A stretch of DNA of 64,000 nt from DASUPK01 sp963736685 (GTDB lineage Bacteria; Actinomycetota; Thermoleophilia; Solirubrobacterales; 70-9). The notes beneath the pieces were generated by a model. That model was given only the letters and a program-made list of their open reading frames with translations, was not told the origin of the DNA and made no database searches. The stretch spans positions 1 to 64,000 of the forward strand of contig CAVTPZ010000018.1 of assembly GCA_963736685.1 (NCBI GenBank). Reading direction: 5' to 3'. Numbering within the stretch: position 1 is the stretch's first letter; every line of letters begins with the position of its first letter. A program made the translations under genes and the position numbers. Positions 1 through 8,262 of the stretch are shown piece by piece.

Positions 1-124
1 CTGAAGGCGCGAACGTCCGGGGAGCGCAACCAGCCTTGCGCATGTATCCCGCGTGACCGCTGGCATGACGCCCGCGCAAAGTCCCCTCGATGCCGTTCTT
101 GTGCGTCCATCTGTGTCGATTGCC

Positions 125-1495
125 TCAACTATCAAACGGTTGGGAGTGCTCCGGCCTTCCATTCCCCACAGCTCGGACCGGGGGGTGAGCGCCGGCACGT
201 TGCGAGCCGGTCGCGAGCAGCTCGGCTCGCTCAAGCCGTTCCGCGGCGCGCTCGACGGTCTCGTAGGTCAATCCGGAACGAGCTGCGATGTCGAGCAGGC
301 TGGAGGCGCCATCGCTCTGGTTGAGCACCCAAAGCAGAGCGCGCTCGTCATCAGGCGTGGCCACGGCGCCGCCTGCGGACCGATATAGGCCGCGGCGCCC
401 GAGCTGCGGCTCCCCGAACGGGCTCAAGTTGGTGCAGGTGCGGTTCGTCTCGAGCGCTTCGATGATCGCGAGACAGGCGTGGATCGCCCCCGAGAGCGAT
501 TCTGGCCGGATTCGGCTCAGGTCGTCGGCGGACGTGTGATAGCCGTCGAACTCTCCGTGAGGCGTTCGCGTCAGCGAGCCAACCGGCAGGTCGAACCCCG
601 GCGAGCCGAACTGGCGCTCGTCGCCGCCCCACGGTTCCCAGGGGAGCACCCGGTGCGGCGCCCCGGAATCCCTCAAGACCGTTTCCACCGCCTGGTCTAT
701 CTCGGCGTCACCGCGCGGGCTGCGCTTGTAGGTCAGTGGACCGCCGTCGCCGATGCAGGCCAGCGTCAGTCCATCGACGACCCGGTCGAGCCGCTCGCGG
801 TTCTGGTGCAGCCAGGCGAGCGGCCCGATCGTCCCGGGAGCGAACAGAAAGCGATAGGAGTGCCGAAGTCGACGCCCCAGGAGCTCCCTGGCGAGCATCG
901 CGGCGACCACGATCCCGGAGAGGTTGTCGTTGGCAAGCGCGGGGTGGCAGACGTAGGTCGAGATGAGCACCTCTCCCTCTCCCTCACCCTCGATCTCGCA
1001 CTCGGCGAATGAGAGGTGTCCTGGCTCGAGGCTCGAGTCGATGACGACCTCGTACTCACCCGGCTCGAGATCGAGGAGCTGCCTATGGGAGAGGCAGAAA
1101 CCCCAGGTGCGCTCGTAGTAGGAGGTGCGATAGGGGACCAGATCCGGCTGGTCGGGCAGCGTGTGCAGGCGTTCGCGCAGCTTCTCGAGCGGCAGCCTCG
1201 TCCGCACGGGCTCGCTGTAGGAGACGACGTGAAGCGACGAACGGCGGAAATCGACGACCCTCGTGCCGTCCTCGGCCGCGATGTAGGCGTCCCTGATGTT
1301 CCATTCGTCCGGAACGATCCAGTCGAACACCTTCGTGCCGCTGGGAATCTCGGTACGCCGAATCGGGATCTGCTCCTCCAGCAGGTCGAAGGTGGCCCGC
1401 ACGCCGCTTCCGCTGAGGCTCCGGCAGAGCGGGAAGAGCCGCCGTGCCAGCTCGTGCGCCGCGCGCCCGCCGTCGCTCTTCCCGGGGCCGATCAC
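125..1495 (-). CDS. DUF4910 (M28-like) aminopeptidase-fold protein
   Basis: Zinc-aminopeptidase-like protein of the DUF2172/DUF4910 type, often encoded in polysaccharide loci. Visible features are the STYVCHPALANDN stretch with candidate metal-binding His and Asp, a GDERQF acidic segment, and a late EFDGYHTSADD motif with a conserved His. The last ~90 residues (about from DDERALLWVL on) look like a winged-helix module, as in this family. I chose the GTG at 1495 because it overlaps the stop of the upstream SDR gene (GTGA), the coupling used throughout this cluster; an upstream in-frame start at 1546 would overlap the SDR by 55 bp. The product would be about 456 residues. The true substrate is unknown; in sugar clusters the fold may act on amide-modified sugars rather than peptides (inference). 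Confidence 0.8.
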   Translation of the reverse strand: MIGPGKSDGGRAAHELARRLFPLCRSLSGSGVRATFDLLEEQIPIRRTEIPSGTKVFDWIVPDEWNIRDAYIAAEDGTRVVDFRRSSLHVVSYSEPVRTRLPLEKLRERLHTLPDQPDLVPYRTSYYERTWGFCLSHRQLLDLEPGEYEVVIDSSLEPGHLSFAECEIEGEGEGEVLISTYVCHPALANDNLSGIVVAAMLARELLGRRLRHSYRFLFAPGTIGPLAWLHQNRERLDRVVDGLTLACIGDGGPLTYKRSPRGDAEIDQAVETVLRDSGAPHRVLPWEPWGGDERQFGSPGFDLPVGSLTRTPHGEFDGYHTSADDLSRIRPESLSGAIHACLAIIEALETNRTCTNLSPFGEPQLGRRGLYRSAGGAVATPDDERALLWVLNQSDGASSLLDIAARSGLTYETVERAAERLERAELLATGSQRAGAHPPVRAVGNGRPEHSQPFDS

Positions 1496-2196
1496 AAGGC
1501 ACCCACGCGGAAGGTCTTCCCGTTTAGGTCCTTGGGATCCCGGCACGAGAGCTCGTACACGGCAGCCGCGATCTCATCGGGAATGCGGCTCTCTCCCGCC
1601 CGATGGGCCTTGACGAAGCGCTCGCGACCCGGGAAGTCGAGTGCGCGGACTTCCTCCTGCATGGCGGTCTCGGTGATCCCCGGATCGAGCGCACAGACGG
1701 CGCAGCCGTTGTCGCCGAGGTCGGCAGCCGCGGACCGGACGAGATGCTCAGCACCCGCCTTCGAGGCGGCGTAGGCGCTCCAGTGGGGTTTGGCATTGCT
1801 CGCTGCGCCGGTGGTGATGTGGATCGCGAGGCCTCCCCTGGATGCCAGCCCTCCGGTTAGACCGGCCCGCAGGACGTTGTACGTTCCGATCAGGTTGACC
1901 TCGACGGCTCGCCGCCACTCGACCGGATCGCTCTCCAGCAGCGATCCCACAGGCTGAACCGTGGCAGCACAGTGCACGAGCAGGCGGAGTTCCGGCACGA
2001 CGCGAAGCGCCGCAGCCAGGCGCCCAAACGAGGTGACGTCCAGCTGCAGCGAGATGCTCGCCTCGGGACTCGGCCGGCGCGCTACACCCGCCACGTACCA
2101 GCCCTGCTCGCGGAGCATTCGGCAGGTGGCCGCGCCGATGCCGCTGCTCGCACCCGTTACGAGGGCCTCCGGCCGGCCAGCGGAGAGCGCGGTCAT
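1492..2196 (-). CDS. Short-chain dehydrogenase/reductase
   Basis: Classical SDR of about 234 residues. The N-terminal Rossmann motif TGASSGIG lies near residue 14, an NAG-like position reads HCAA, and the catalytic YxxxK appears as YAASK. The C-terminus carries the PG(I)TETAMQ loop typical of the family. The ATG at 2196 overlaps the TGA of the upstream PIG-L-like gene (ATGA), and the stop overlaps the GTG of the downstream peptidase, so the three genes are translationally coupled. It probably oxidises or reduces a sugar intermediate in the surface-polysaccharide pathway; the substrate cannot be read from sequence. Confidence 0.85.
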   Translation of the reverse strand: MTALSAGRPEALVTGASSGIGAATCRMLREQGWYVAGVARRPSPEASISLQLDVTSFGRLAAALRVVPELRLLVHCAATVQPVGSLLESDPVEWRRAVEVNLIGTYNVLRAGLTGGLASRGGLAIHITTGAASNAKPHWSAYAASKAGAEHLVRSAAADLGDNGCAVCALDPGITETAMQEEVRALDFPGRERFVKAHRAGESRIPDEIAAAVYELSCRDPKDLNGKTFRVGAL

Positions 2197-2852
2197 GCCA
2201 GCACTGCCTTGCGGCAGAAGAACGCCTCCGCGTGGGAGCTCGGCGAGTTGCACTCCATCCCCCGCAGCCGCAGCAGGCTCGAGAACAGGTCCTCCCGAAA
2301 CCAGTGCTTTGATCGCTGCGAGGCGAAGTGGTCCATCAGGTGCTCGATCTTGCGCCGCGAGTGGCCTTCGGAGAGGGGGACGAACGCGTTCGGGCGCACT
2401 CATGTCGCCGTCGTACTTCGGCACCTCGTACTCGAGGATCAGGTGGTCACGAAAGGTATTCCAGGTCAGCTCGCAGCTGATCCGGTGATCCTGATGCAGA
2501 TCGCCCCGCTGATGAGTGAAGACGACATCGGGTGAGAAATCGACCTTCAGCTCTTCGAAGAAGTCCTTGACCCTCTTGCCCTCATAGGGAAAGAAGCCAT
2601 CGGCGAAGTCGCAGATCACGACCTCGCTGTCGGGCAGCCCTCGAGCAGGGCGTCGGCGCTTCGCCGCGCCTCCTCGTGCGCGTTCGCCTTCTCCGCTCAG
2701 GACCACCCAGCGGATCTCGGAGACCGCCGCCCTCCTCGATCAGCTTGAGAATCGTCCCCGCGCAGCCGATCTCGATGTCGTCGGGGTGGGCGCCGATCGC
2801 GAGAGCGCGGGCCGAGGGACGCTTCGGGCGCGCCCAGCAGAAGCGGCAACAT
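2193..2852 (-). pseudogene. PIG-L family N-deacetylase, multiply frameshifted
   Basis: Pieces of a GlcNAc-PI de-N-acetylase (LmbE/PIG-L) protein can be read, but only by changing frame at least four times. The zinc-binding AIGAHPDDIEIGCAG segment lies near 2740-2805, the VVLSGEGE segment near 2685-2700, an HEEARRSADALLEG piece in another frame near 2645-2680, then FTHQRGDLHQDHR near 2480-2520, and finally the C-terminal part from about 2395 to 2193 in yet another frame. All hallmark motifs survive, so decay is recent or the indels are sequencing errors in a GC-rich stretch. The start ATG at 2852 would overlap the rfbF stop (TGATG), and the end overlaps the SDR start, consistent with a once-intact operon gene. 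Confidence 0.75.
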
Positions 2853-3670
2853 CATCCAGAGGCCACGGAGGCGAGCTCGCGACGCCGGACGCGATCGGGA
2901 TCCCAGACCTGCCATGGCGCGCCGCCGTCTTCGTGCAGGGTCTCAAGCCACTGCTGGTCCTTCAGCGTGTCCATCGGGGCCCAGAATCCCTCGTGCCGCT
3001 GTGCGAATACCTTTCCGGCTGACATCAGCCTCTGCAACGGCTCTTCCACGAGGTCCTCACCGGGACGTAGCTGGTCGAGGAACTCCCGGCGCAGGATGAA
3101 GTAGCCGCCGTTGATCCAGATGTCTGAGCCCATCACGTCCCGCATCTCCCGGACCCGGCCGTCATCGCTCATCGAGACCACATGGAAGCTGTAGTTCGGA
3201 CGTACCGCGAGGAAGCTCGCCGTCGCCTGCTCGTCCCTGGCGCGCTCGATCATTGCGGGCAGGTCGGCGTCGGTCAGCGTGTCTCCGTAGTTGGCCAAGA
3301 AGAGCTCGTCGTCGTCCAGCAGGTGCCGGACCGCCCGTAGCCGCTCGCCGATCGGCGCCCGCAGGCCGGTGTCGACGAAGGTGATGTTCCAATCGTGGAT
3401 ATCGGTCTTCAGCAAATGGACGTCCGCGCCGCCGTTGGACAACACGAAGTCGTTTGCCATCGCCTCGTTGTACGTGAGGAAGAAGTGCTTGATCGCCTCG
3501 GCCTTGTAGCCGAGGCAGAGCACGAAGTCGGTGAAGCCGAAGTGGGCGTAGTACTTCATCACGTGCCAGAGGACCGGCCGAGGGCCGATCGGAACCATCG
3601 GCTTGGGCACGACCTCGGACGCCTCTCGCATCCGTAGTCCCTGGCCGCCGCAGAAGATCACCACCTTCAT
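2852..3670 (-). CDS. rfbF: Glucose-1-phosphate cytidylyltransferase
   Basis: Makes CDP-glucose from glucose-1-phosphate and CTP, the first step to CDP-dideoxy/branched sugars. About 272 residues, normal for RfbF. The nucleotide-binding signature starts the protein (KVVIFCGGQGLRMRE), with a following VPKPMVPIG, a central ANYGDTLTDAD metal-site motif, and GFWAPMDTLKD near the end. The ATG at 3670 overlaps the stop of the methyltransferase gene (ATGA), so earlier in-frame starts are unlikely. A second RfbF-like gene sits at 30267-31043. Neighbours (C-methyltransferase, deacetylase, SDR) point to a modified CDP-sugar. Confidence 0.93.
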   Translation of the reverse strand: MKVVIFCGGQGLRMREASEVVPKPMVPIGPRPVLWHVMKYYAHFGFTDFVLCLGYKAEAIKHFFLTYNEAMANDFVLSNGGADVHLLKTDIHDWNITFVDTGLRAPIGERLRAVRHLLDDDELFLANYGDTLTDADLPAMIERARDEQATASFLAVRPNYSFHVVSMSDDGRVREMRDVMGSDIWINGGYFILRREFLDQLRPGEDLVEEPLQRLMSAGKVFAQRHEGFWAPMDTLKDQQWLETLHEDGGAPWQVWDPDRVRRRELASVASG

Positions 3671-4944
3671 ATGACCTTCACCTCCGGGATCGGGACGACG
3701 AAGCGCGCTCCCCACTCGCGCACGTGTGAGAGCTGAGCCACGATCTCATCGGTCAGGTTCCAGGGAAGGATCAGGATGAAGTCGGGACGGGCCTGCTCCA
3801 AGGCCTCCGGATGGTGGATCGGGATCCGGGTGCCGGGCAGGAACTGTCCCTGCTTGTATGGGTTGCGGTCGACCGTGAACTCGAGCAGGTCGGCGCGGAT
3901 GCCGCAGTAGTTGAGCAGGGTGTTGCCCTTGCCGGGTGCACCGTAGCCCGCGACGCGCTTGCCATCGCGGCGGCAATCGATCAGGAACTCGACCAGGTTC
4001 CACTTGGTCTCGGTCACTCGCGGCGCGAATGCGCTGTATCCCTCCAGCCGGTCAAGGTCGAGCTCCCGCTCGCGTTCGGCAAGCTCCGTCACCCGGGCGC
4101 TGACCGTATGGCCGGCTCCTCCGCTCCGGTGTGCGTACACCCGCAGCGAGCCGCCGTGCGTGGGGAGTTCGTCGACGTCGAAAACCTCGAGGCCGTGAGC
4201 GCCAAGCACGGCCTGTGCAGTGAGGAAAGAGAAGTAGGAGAAGTGCTCGTGGTAGATGGTGTCGAACTGGTTCCCTTCGATCAGCCGTGCCAGATGAGGG
4301 AACTCGATCGTGATTACACCTTGCGGCGCCAGCAAACGCTCCATGCCGGCGGTGAAATCGTTGAGGTCCGGGACGTGGGCGAACACGTTGTTCGCCACCA
4401 GCAGGTCCGCCTGGCGGCCCTCGGCCACGAGTCGAGACGCGAGCTCCCGGCCGAAGAACTCGACCACGGTCTCGATCCCACGGTCCCGGGCGACTTCGGC
4501 GACATTTGCTGCCGGCTCGACCCCGAGCGCCGGGATGCCCCGCTCGATGAGATGTTGGAGCAGGTAGCCGTCGTTGCTGGCCAGCTCCACCACCTGGCTG
4601 TCCGCGTCCAGCCCGAAGCGTTCGACCACTGAGTCGACGTAATCGCGCGCGTGAGCGACCCAAGAGTCCGAATAGGAAGAGAAGTAGGCGTACTCCGTGA
4701 AGATCTCCTCCGGCGCCACAAGCTCCTCGAGCTGCACAAGCAGGCAGTGCTCGCAGACACGAACATGGAGCGGGTAGAAGGGCTCCATCCCGTCAAGCTG
4801 CTCCGCCGGGACGTAGCTTTCGCAAAGCGGGGACATGCCGAGGTCGACGAACGTGTGGCGCAGGGGCGCCGAGCAGAACCTGCAGCTTGGCAGGGCGGTG
4901 GGGGCCGACCGCGTGTCGCTCTGATCTCGAAGCTCGACTTGCAT
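3667..4944 (-). CDS. Sugar C-methyltransferase (SAM-dependent)
   Basis: Three-part sugar C-methyltransferase of the TylCIII/NovU type, about 425 residues. An N-terminal zinc-binding domain has CRFC near residue 20 and CEHC near 70. The SAM-binding domain follows (VELASNDGYLLQ, then LGVEPAANVAE), with an EHFSYFS motif seen in this group. A C-terminal domain contains GYGAPGKGNTLLNY and the PWN motif. I chose ATG 4944 because the longer frame upstream lacks family similarity. The gene leads a minus-strand operon with rfbF, the PIG-L gene, SDR and peptidase. The expected substrate is a 4-keto-6-deoxy CDP- or dTDP-sugar (inference). Confidence 0.9.
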   Translation of the reverse strand: MQVELRDQSDTRSAPTALPSCRFCSAPLRHTFVDLGMSPLCESYVPAEQLDGMEPFYPLHVRVCEHCLLVQLEELVAPEEIFTEYAYFSSYSDSWVAHARDYVDSVVERFGLDADSQVVELASNDGYLLQHLIERGIPALGVEPAANVAEVARDRGIETVVEFFGRELASRLVAEGRQADLLVANNVFAHVPDLNDFTAGMERLLAPQGVITIEFPHLARLIEGNQFDTIYHEHFSYFSFLTAQAVLGAHGLEVFDVDELPTHGGSLRVYAHRSGGAGHTVSARVTELAERERELDLDRLEGYSAFAPRVTETKWNLVEFLIDCRRDGKRVAGYGAPGKGNTLLNYCGIRADLLEFTVDRNPYKQGQFLPGTRIPIHHPEALEQARPDFILILPWNLTDEIVAQLSHVREWGARFVVPIPEVKVI

Positions 4945-5088
4945 GAACCGCTCTGTGGCACCAACGTCACCCGGGCCGCGATTCTCCCGCGCACCCGGGG
5001 GTTGCAGGACCGGTTCCAATTACGTCGGATCTGTGGTTCAGGCGCGTCCCGGAACACCGACGAAAGCCGTTTGTCGGAGTGGGCGACG

Positions 5089-6687
5089 ATGGCCGAACAG
5101 GAAATAGAGCTGGGTCCGGAAATTGCGGAGGCGGATATACGCGCTCCGGCGGAACTTGACGATCCGGCGAGGTCTTTCCCGCCTCTCCCCCACCTCCGGA
5201 CCCGCAGGTTCGCGCCGCGCGGCCGGAGCACTCAAGACGAGATCCCCGAGGGCCGTTTGCGCGAATCGACCTATCGGCGGGATGCGATCTACCGCCGCAC
5301 TCTCGCGCTTGCGGATGTCGCTTCGGCGGCGATCGCCGTTCTGATCGGTGTGCCGATCCTGGGACAGGACGCCCTCAACCCCCTTGCCCTGCTCGCGCTT
5401 CCGTTAGTGCTCGTTGTGGGCAAGATCACGGGACTTTACGACCGCGATGAGCACCTGATCAAAAAGACGACACTCGACGAGGTCCCCGCCGTGTTCTGGG
5501 TTGCCACGCTCTACGCGCTCTTGATCTGGCTGGCTGGTGATCTGATCGTCGATGGCCAATTCGGCCGTGACCAGGCCGTCGGGGTCTGGGCGCTGCTGTT
5601 TGCGAGCATGGTCACGATTCGCGCCTTCGCAAGGCACCTGGCCGGCGCTTTGTCCGGCGAGGAGCGATGCCTCGTGTTGGGCGACGCCGACACGGCGAAG
5701 TGGATCACGCGCCGGTTCGATGAGATGCCGGGGCTGAAGGCGCGGATTGTCGCGCGAGCGCCGATGGCATCGGAGCCGCACCCCAGCCTCAACGGCTCGA
5801 ACGGCAACGGCTCGAACGGCAACGGCTCGAACGGCCACGGCTCGAACGGCCATTTGGGCCTCAACCGCAGCCTGGAGCGCTTGCTCACCGCGGAACAGAT
5901 CGAGCGAGCGATCATCGTGCCGCGTGGCGAGATCTCCGATGACCTCTTGAACACGACTCGGAGCCTGAAATCGGTGGGACTGAGAGTGAGCGTGCTGCCG
6001 CGGCTACCCGAGGTCGTGGGCTCGTCTGTCGAGCTGGACGACGTGGACGGGATCACCCTGCTGGGGATGCGTCGCTTCGGCCTCAGCCGCTCCTCGCGGG
6101 CGGTCAAGCGCTCGTTCGACTTCGTCGTCGGCAGCCTCACCGTGCTGGCGCTCTCCCCATTCCTGGCGGCGATCGCGATCGCGATCATGCTCGACTCCCG
6201 CGGTCCCGTCCTCTTCCGACAGCGGCGGATGGGTCGGAACGGCGTTCCGTTCGAGATGCTCAAGTTCCGCACCATGGTGGACGGGGCCGAGGCTCAGAAG
6301 TCCACCCTCGCGGCGCGCAACGAGGCAGAAGGCGGCCTCTTCAAGATCAAGGACGATCCGCGAATCACCCGAGTCGGCAATCGCCTACGGCAGATCTCGC
6401 TCGATGAGCTGCCCCAGCTGTTCAACGTGCTGCGCGGTGACATGTCGCTCGTCGGCCCCCGGCCGCTGGTGCTCGACGAGGACGAGAGGATCGAGGGCTG
6501 GCGGCGGTCGCGGCTCGAGCTCCCACCCGGGATGACTGGTCCGTGGCAGGTGTTCGGCTCGGCTCGAATCCCGCTCAACGAGATGGTCAAGATCGATTAC
6601 CTCTACGGCGCCAACTGGTCGCTTTGGCTTGACGTGAAGACCATGTTGCGAACGGTGCCGTTCGTATTGGGGCGTCGTGGTCTGTGA
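5089..6687 (+). CDS. Polyprenyl-phosphate sugar-1-phosphate transferase (WbaP/CpsE type)
   Basis: Priming glycosyltransferase of surface-polysaccharide synthesis: it moves a sugar-1-phosphate to undecaprenyl phosphate at the inner membrane. About 532 residues. Four N-terminal hydrophobic helices (roughly residues 70-180) and a CoA-binding-like linker are followed by one more membrane helix and the bacterial sugar transferase domain (KRSFDFVVG, MLKFRTM, DELPQLFNVLRGDMSLVGPRP). The ATG at 5089 gives a ~145-bp divergent space from the methyltransferase gene; upstream frame is non-coding. The linker holds a 15-bp tandem repeat (about 5793-5850) encoding SNGNG-type units. Confidence 0.9.
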   Translation: MAEQEIELGPEIAEADIRAPAELDDPARSFPPLPHLRTRRFAPRGRSTQDEIPEGRLRESTYRRDAIYRRTLALADVASAAIAVLIGVPILGQDALNPLALLALPLVLVVGKITGLYDRDEHLIKKTTLDEVPAVFWVATLYALLIWLAGDLIVDGQFGRDQAVGVWALLFASMVTIRAFARHLAGALSGEERCLVLGDADTAKWITRRFDEMPGLKARIVARAPMASEPHPSLNGSNGNGSNGNGSNGHGSNGHLGLNRSLERLLTAEQIERAIIVPRGEISDDLLNTTRSLKSVGLRVSVLPRLPEVVGSSVELDDVDGITLLGMRRFGLSRSSRAVKRSFDFVVGSLTVLALSPFLAAIAIAIMLDSRGPVLFRQRRMGRNGVPFEMLKFRTMVDGAEAQKSTLAARNEAEGGLFKIKDDPRITRVGNRLRQISLDELPQLFNVLRGDMSLVGPRPLVLDEDERIEGWRRSRLELPPGMTGPWQVFGSARIPLNEMVKIDYLYGANWSLWLDVKTMLRTVPFVLGRRGL

Positions 6688-6946
6688 CCGCGCCGACTGG
6701 AAAAGCGCGGCACCGAGCGGCGAAGCATGGGCGCAGGCAGAGTCCGGCAGGGGCCCCGAAGGAGCTCAAGCTGATTTGCCGATGCCCGCGGTGTCTGGCC
6801 GAGGCCCGAAAGACGACGCCGCGATGAAGCCTGCATGGAGAACCACATTGGAGCGGGAGCAGTCACCGAACCGATCGAGCTTGCAGGCTCACCCGCGAGC
6901 CCCGGGTCGCGAAAGTCCGGCTGTCCACGGCGCGTTCCTGAATCGA

Positions 6947-7615
6947 ATGGCTGTGGAGGACACGGGAAAGCCGAGGTTGTCCGTAGCGCTCTCTGCGAGC
7001 GATCCAACCTTCCGTGACCAGGTCGGCGCGTTGCTCGAAGCGGCCGGCTATGCCGTCCTGGCGCGATCAGCGAACGGCGATGGGCTGCTCGCCTCCTGCA
7101 TCGGCAACGTGCCCGCGTGCGTCGTGATCGCCTCGGATCGGCCAGACCGATCGACGGTGGATATCGTGCGCCTCGTTCGCTCGAGATTCGAGGACCTCCC
7201 AGCGGTCCTGGTCTGTCGACGTGCGGTGGTCGGCGATGTGCGGCGCGCACTCGAATTGGGCGTCGATGGGATCGTTCTCAAGGAAGGCGTCGAGGAGGCC
7301 CTGGGCGCGGTCGTCGAGGCGGTCTGCGCGGGCCAGGTGTCGGCACCAAGCGGACAGCGTCAGGGGCTTCGGGCGCAGCCGTTGACCACACGCGAGAAAC
7401 AGGTTCTGATGTTGGTGGCTACGGAGCTGACCAACTCGCAGATCGCGGCAGAGCTGTTCCTCGCCGAGAGCACCGTCAAGAGCCACCTGTCATCGGCCTT
7501 CGGCAAGCTCGGTGTCTCTTCTCGGAGCGAAGCGGCCGCCCTGATTCTCGATCCCGAACGCGGGAGCGGACTCGGGATCGGCAGGGTCCCGACAGAGTTC
7601 GCCGCCGGCCGGTAG
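6947..7615 (+). CDS. LuxR-type regulator with degenerate receiver
   Basis: About 222 residues. The C-terminal half is a good LuxR/GerE helix-turn-helix (LTTREKQVLMLV, then IAAELFLAESTVKSHLSS). The N-terminal half has receiver-like length and a conserved Lys (VLKEG), but the acidic pair expected near residue 12 reads ALSAS, and the phosphoacceptor position in VVIASDRP appears to be Ser. It may therefore act without phosphorylation. ATG 6947 was preferred; in-frame starts back to 6677 would add a low-complexity segment. It follows the sugar transferase, so it may tune polysaccharide genes (inference). Confidence 0.8.
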   Translation: MAVEDTGKPRLSVALSASDPTFRDQVGALLEAAGYAVLARSANGDGLLASCIGNVPACVVIASDRPDRSTVDIVRLVRSRFEDLPAVLVCRRAVVGDVRRALELGVDGIVLKEGVEEALGAVVEAVCAGQVSAPSGQRQGLRAQPLTTREKQVLMLVATELTNSQIAAELFLAESTVKSHLSSAFGKLGVSSRSEAAALILDPERGSGLGIGRVPTEFAAGR

Positions 7616-7741
7616 CAACCGCCAGGTCGGATCCGAAGCCGTAGGTTCGGGCGCTGCGGATCCTGTGTCCGGCCTTCGTCCCACGTCGGGTGCGAGTTTC
7701 CATCGGGTGAGAATCGTGCCGGTCCCGGTTTCGTAGCAACT

Positions 7742-7783
7742 GCCCGGCGGGCCGCGAAAAGCCGGGCGCGGGAAGCGTTTTTT
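7742..7783 (+). terminator. Probable intrinsic terminator
   Basis: A GC-rich stem (GCCCGGC pairing with GCCGGGC, 12-nt loop) lies ~130 bp after the LuxR-type gene; six T follow at 7778-7783 after a short GC spacer. It most likely ends the preceding transcript. The 250-bp gap around it contains no ORF I can support. Confidence 0.5.
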
Positions 7784-7866
7784 AGATGACGTGGCGCAGC
7801 GAGTGCCGGCGTTTCAGTCGGCCTCGCTCGTCGTAGATCGGTAGCCATGAACGCAATAGACTGCCC

Positions 7867-8262
7867 ATGAACTTGCCGCTGGAAATCTCGATCACATTCG
7901 ACCAGTTCGGCTGGGGGGCGCTTGAGGAGGAGGCCCGCGCGGAGGGGTTGGCGCTCGATCGGCTGATGTCGCTGGCTTGCACCTATTACAAGTCGGAACT
8001 AGCCAATGAGCGCACGGCGACGCTTGTCCCTCGGTTTGACAAGTCGGCAGCCGTCCCTCGGTTCGACAAGTCGGCAGCCAAGCGCGAGACCCGCCTCTTG
8101 GAGCTCGAACTGGATGCAGAGAGCCTGCGGCTACTCGAGCAGGAGGCCGAGGATCAGGAACTCGAGCTTGAGCGTCTGATCGAGCACGCGGCCATCCTCT
8201 ATCTCGCGGACCTCGACGCCGGCCGGGTGGCCGAACGGGTCATCGGGCTCGGGGGCAGCTAG
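7867..8262 (+). CDS. Hypothetical acidic protein with internal tandem repeat
   Basis: I do not recognise this 131-residue protein. It is rich in Glu, Leu and Ala and likely helical, with two similar halves: DQFGWGALEEEARAEGLALDRLMSLA near the start resembles DAESLRLLEQEAEDQELELERLIEHA near the end (both compared by eye), suggesting an internal duplication. The linker contains a 27-bp near-perfect direct repeat (about 8026-8079) encoding VPRFDKSAA twice. Its TAG stop shares the palindrome CTAG with the stop of the convergent sigma-factor gene, so it may be linked to that regulator by position only. Confidence 0.65.
   Translation: MNLPLEISITFDQFGWGALEEEARAEGLALDRLMSLACTYYKSELANERTATLVPRFDKSAAVPRFDKSAAKRETRLLELELDAESLRLLEQEAEDQELELERLIEHAAILYLADLDAGRVAERVIGLGGS

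Noticed and set aside
3811..4632. Plus-strand ORF opposite the methyltransferase
   Set aside because: No motifs; antisense shadow of a gene with clear domain structure.
7620..7790. Possible riboswitch in the gap after the LuxR-type gene (GGTGAGAATCGTGC and GTAGCAACTGCC segments)
   Set aside because: The pieces recall cobalamin-type leaders but lack the conserved B12-box and the downstream gene is an unknown protein; I kept only the terminator hairpin.
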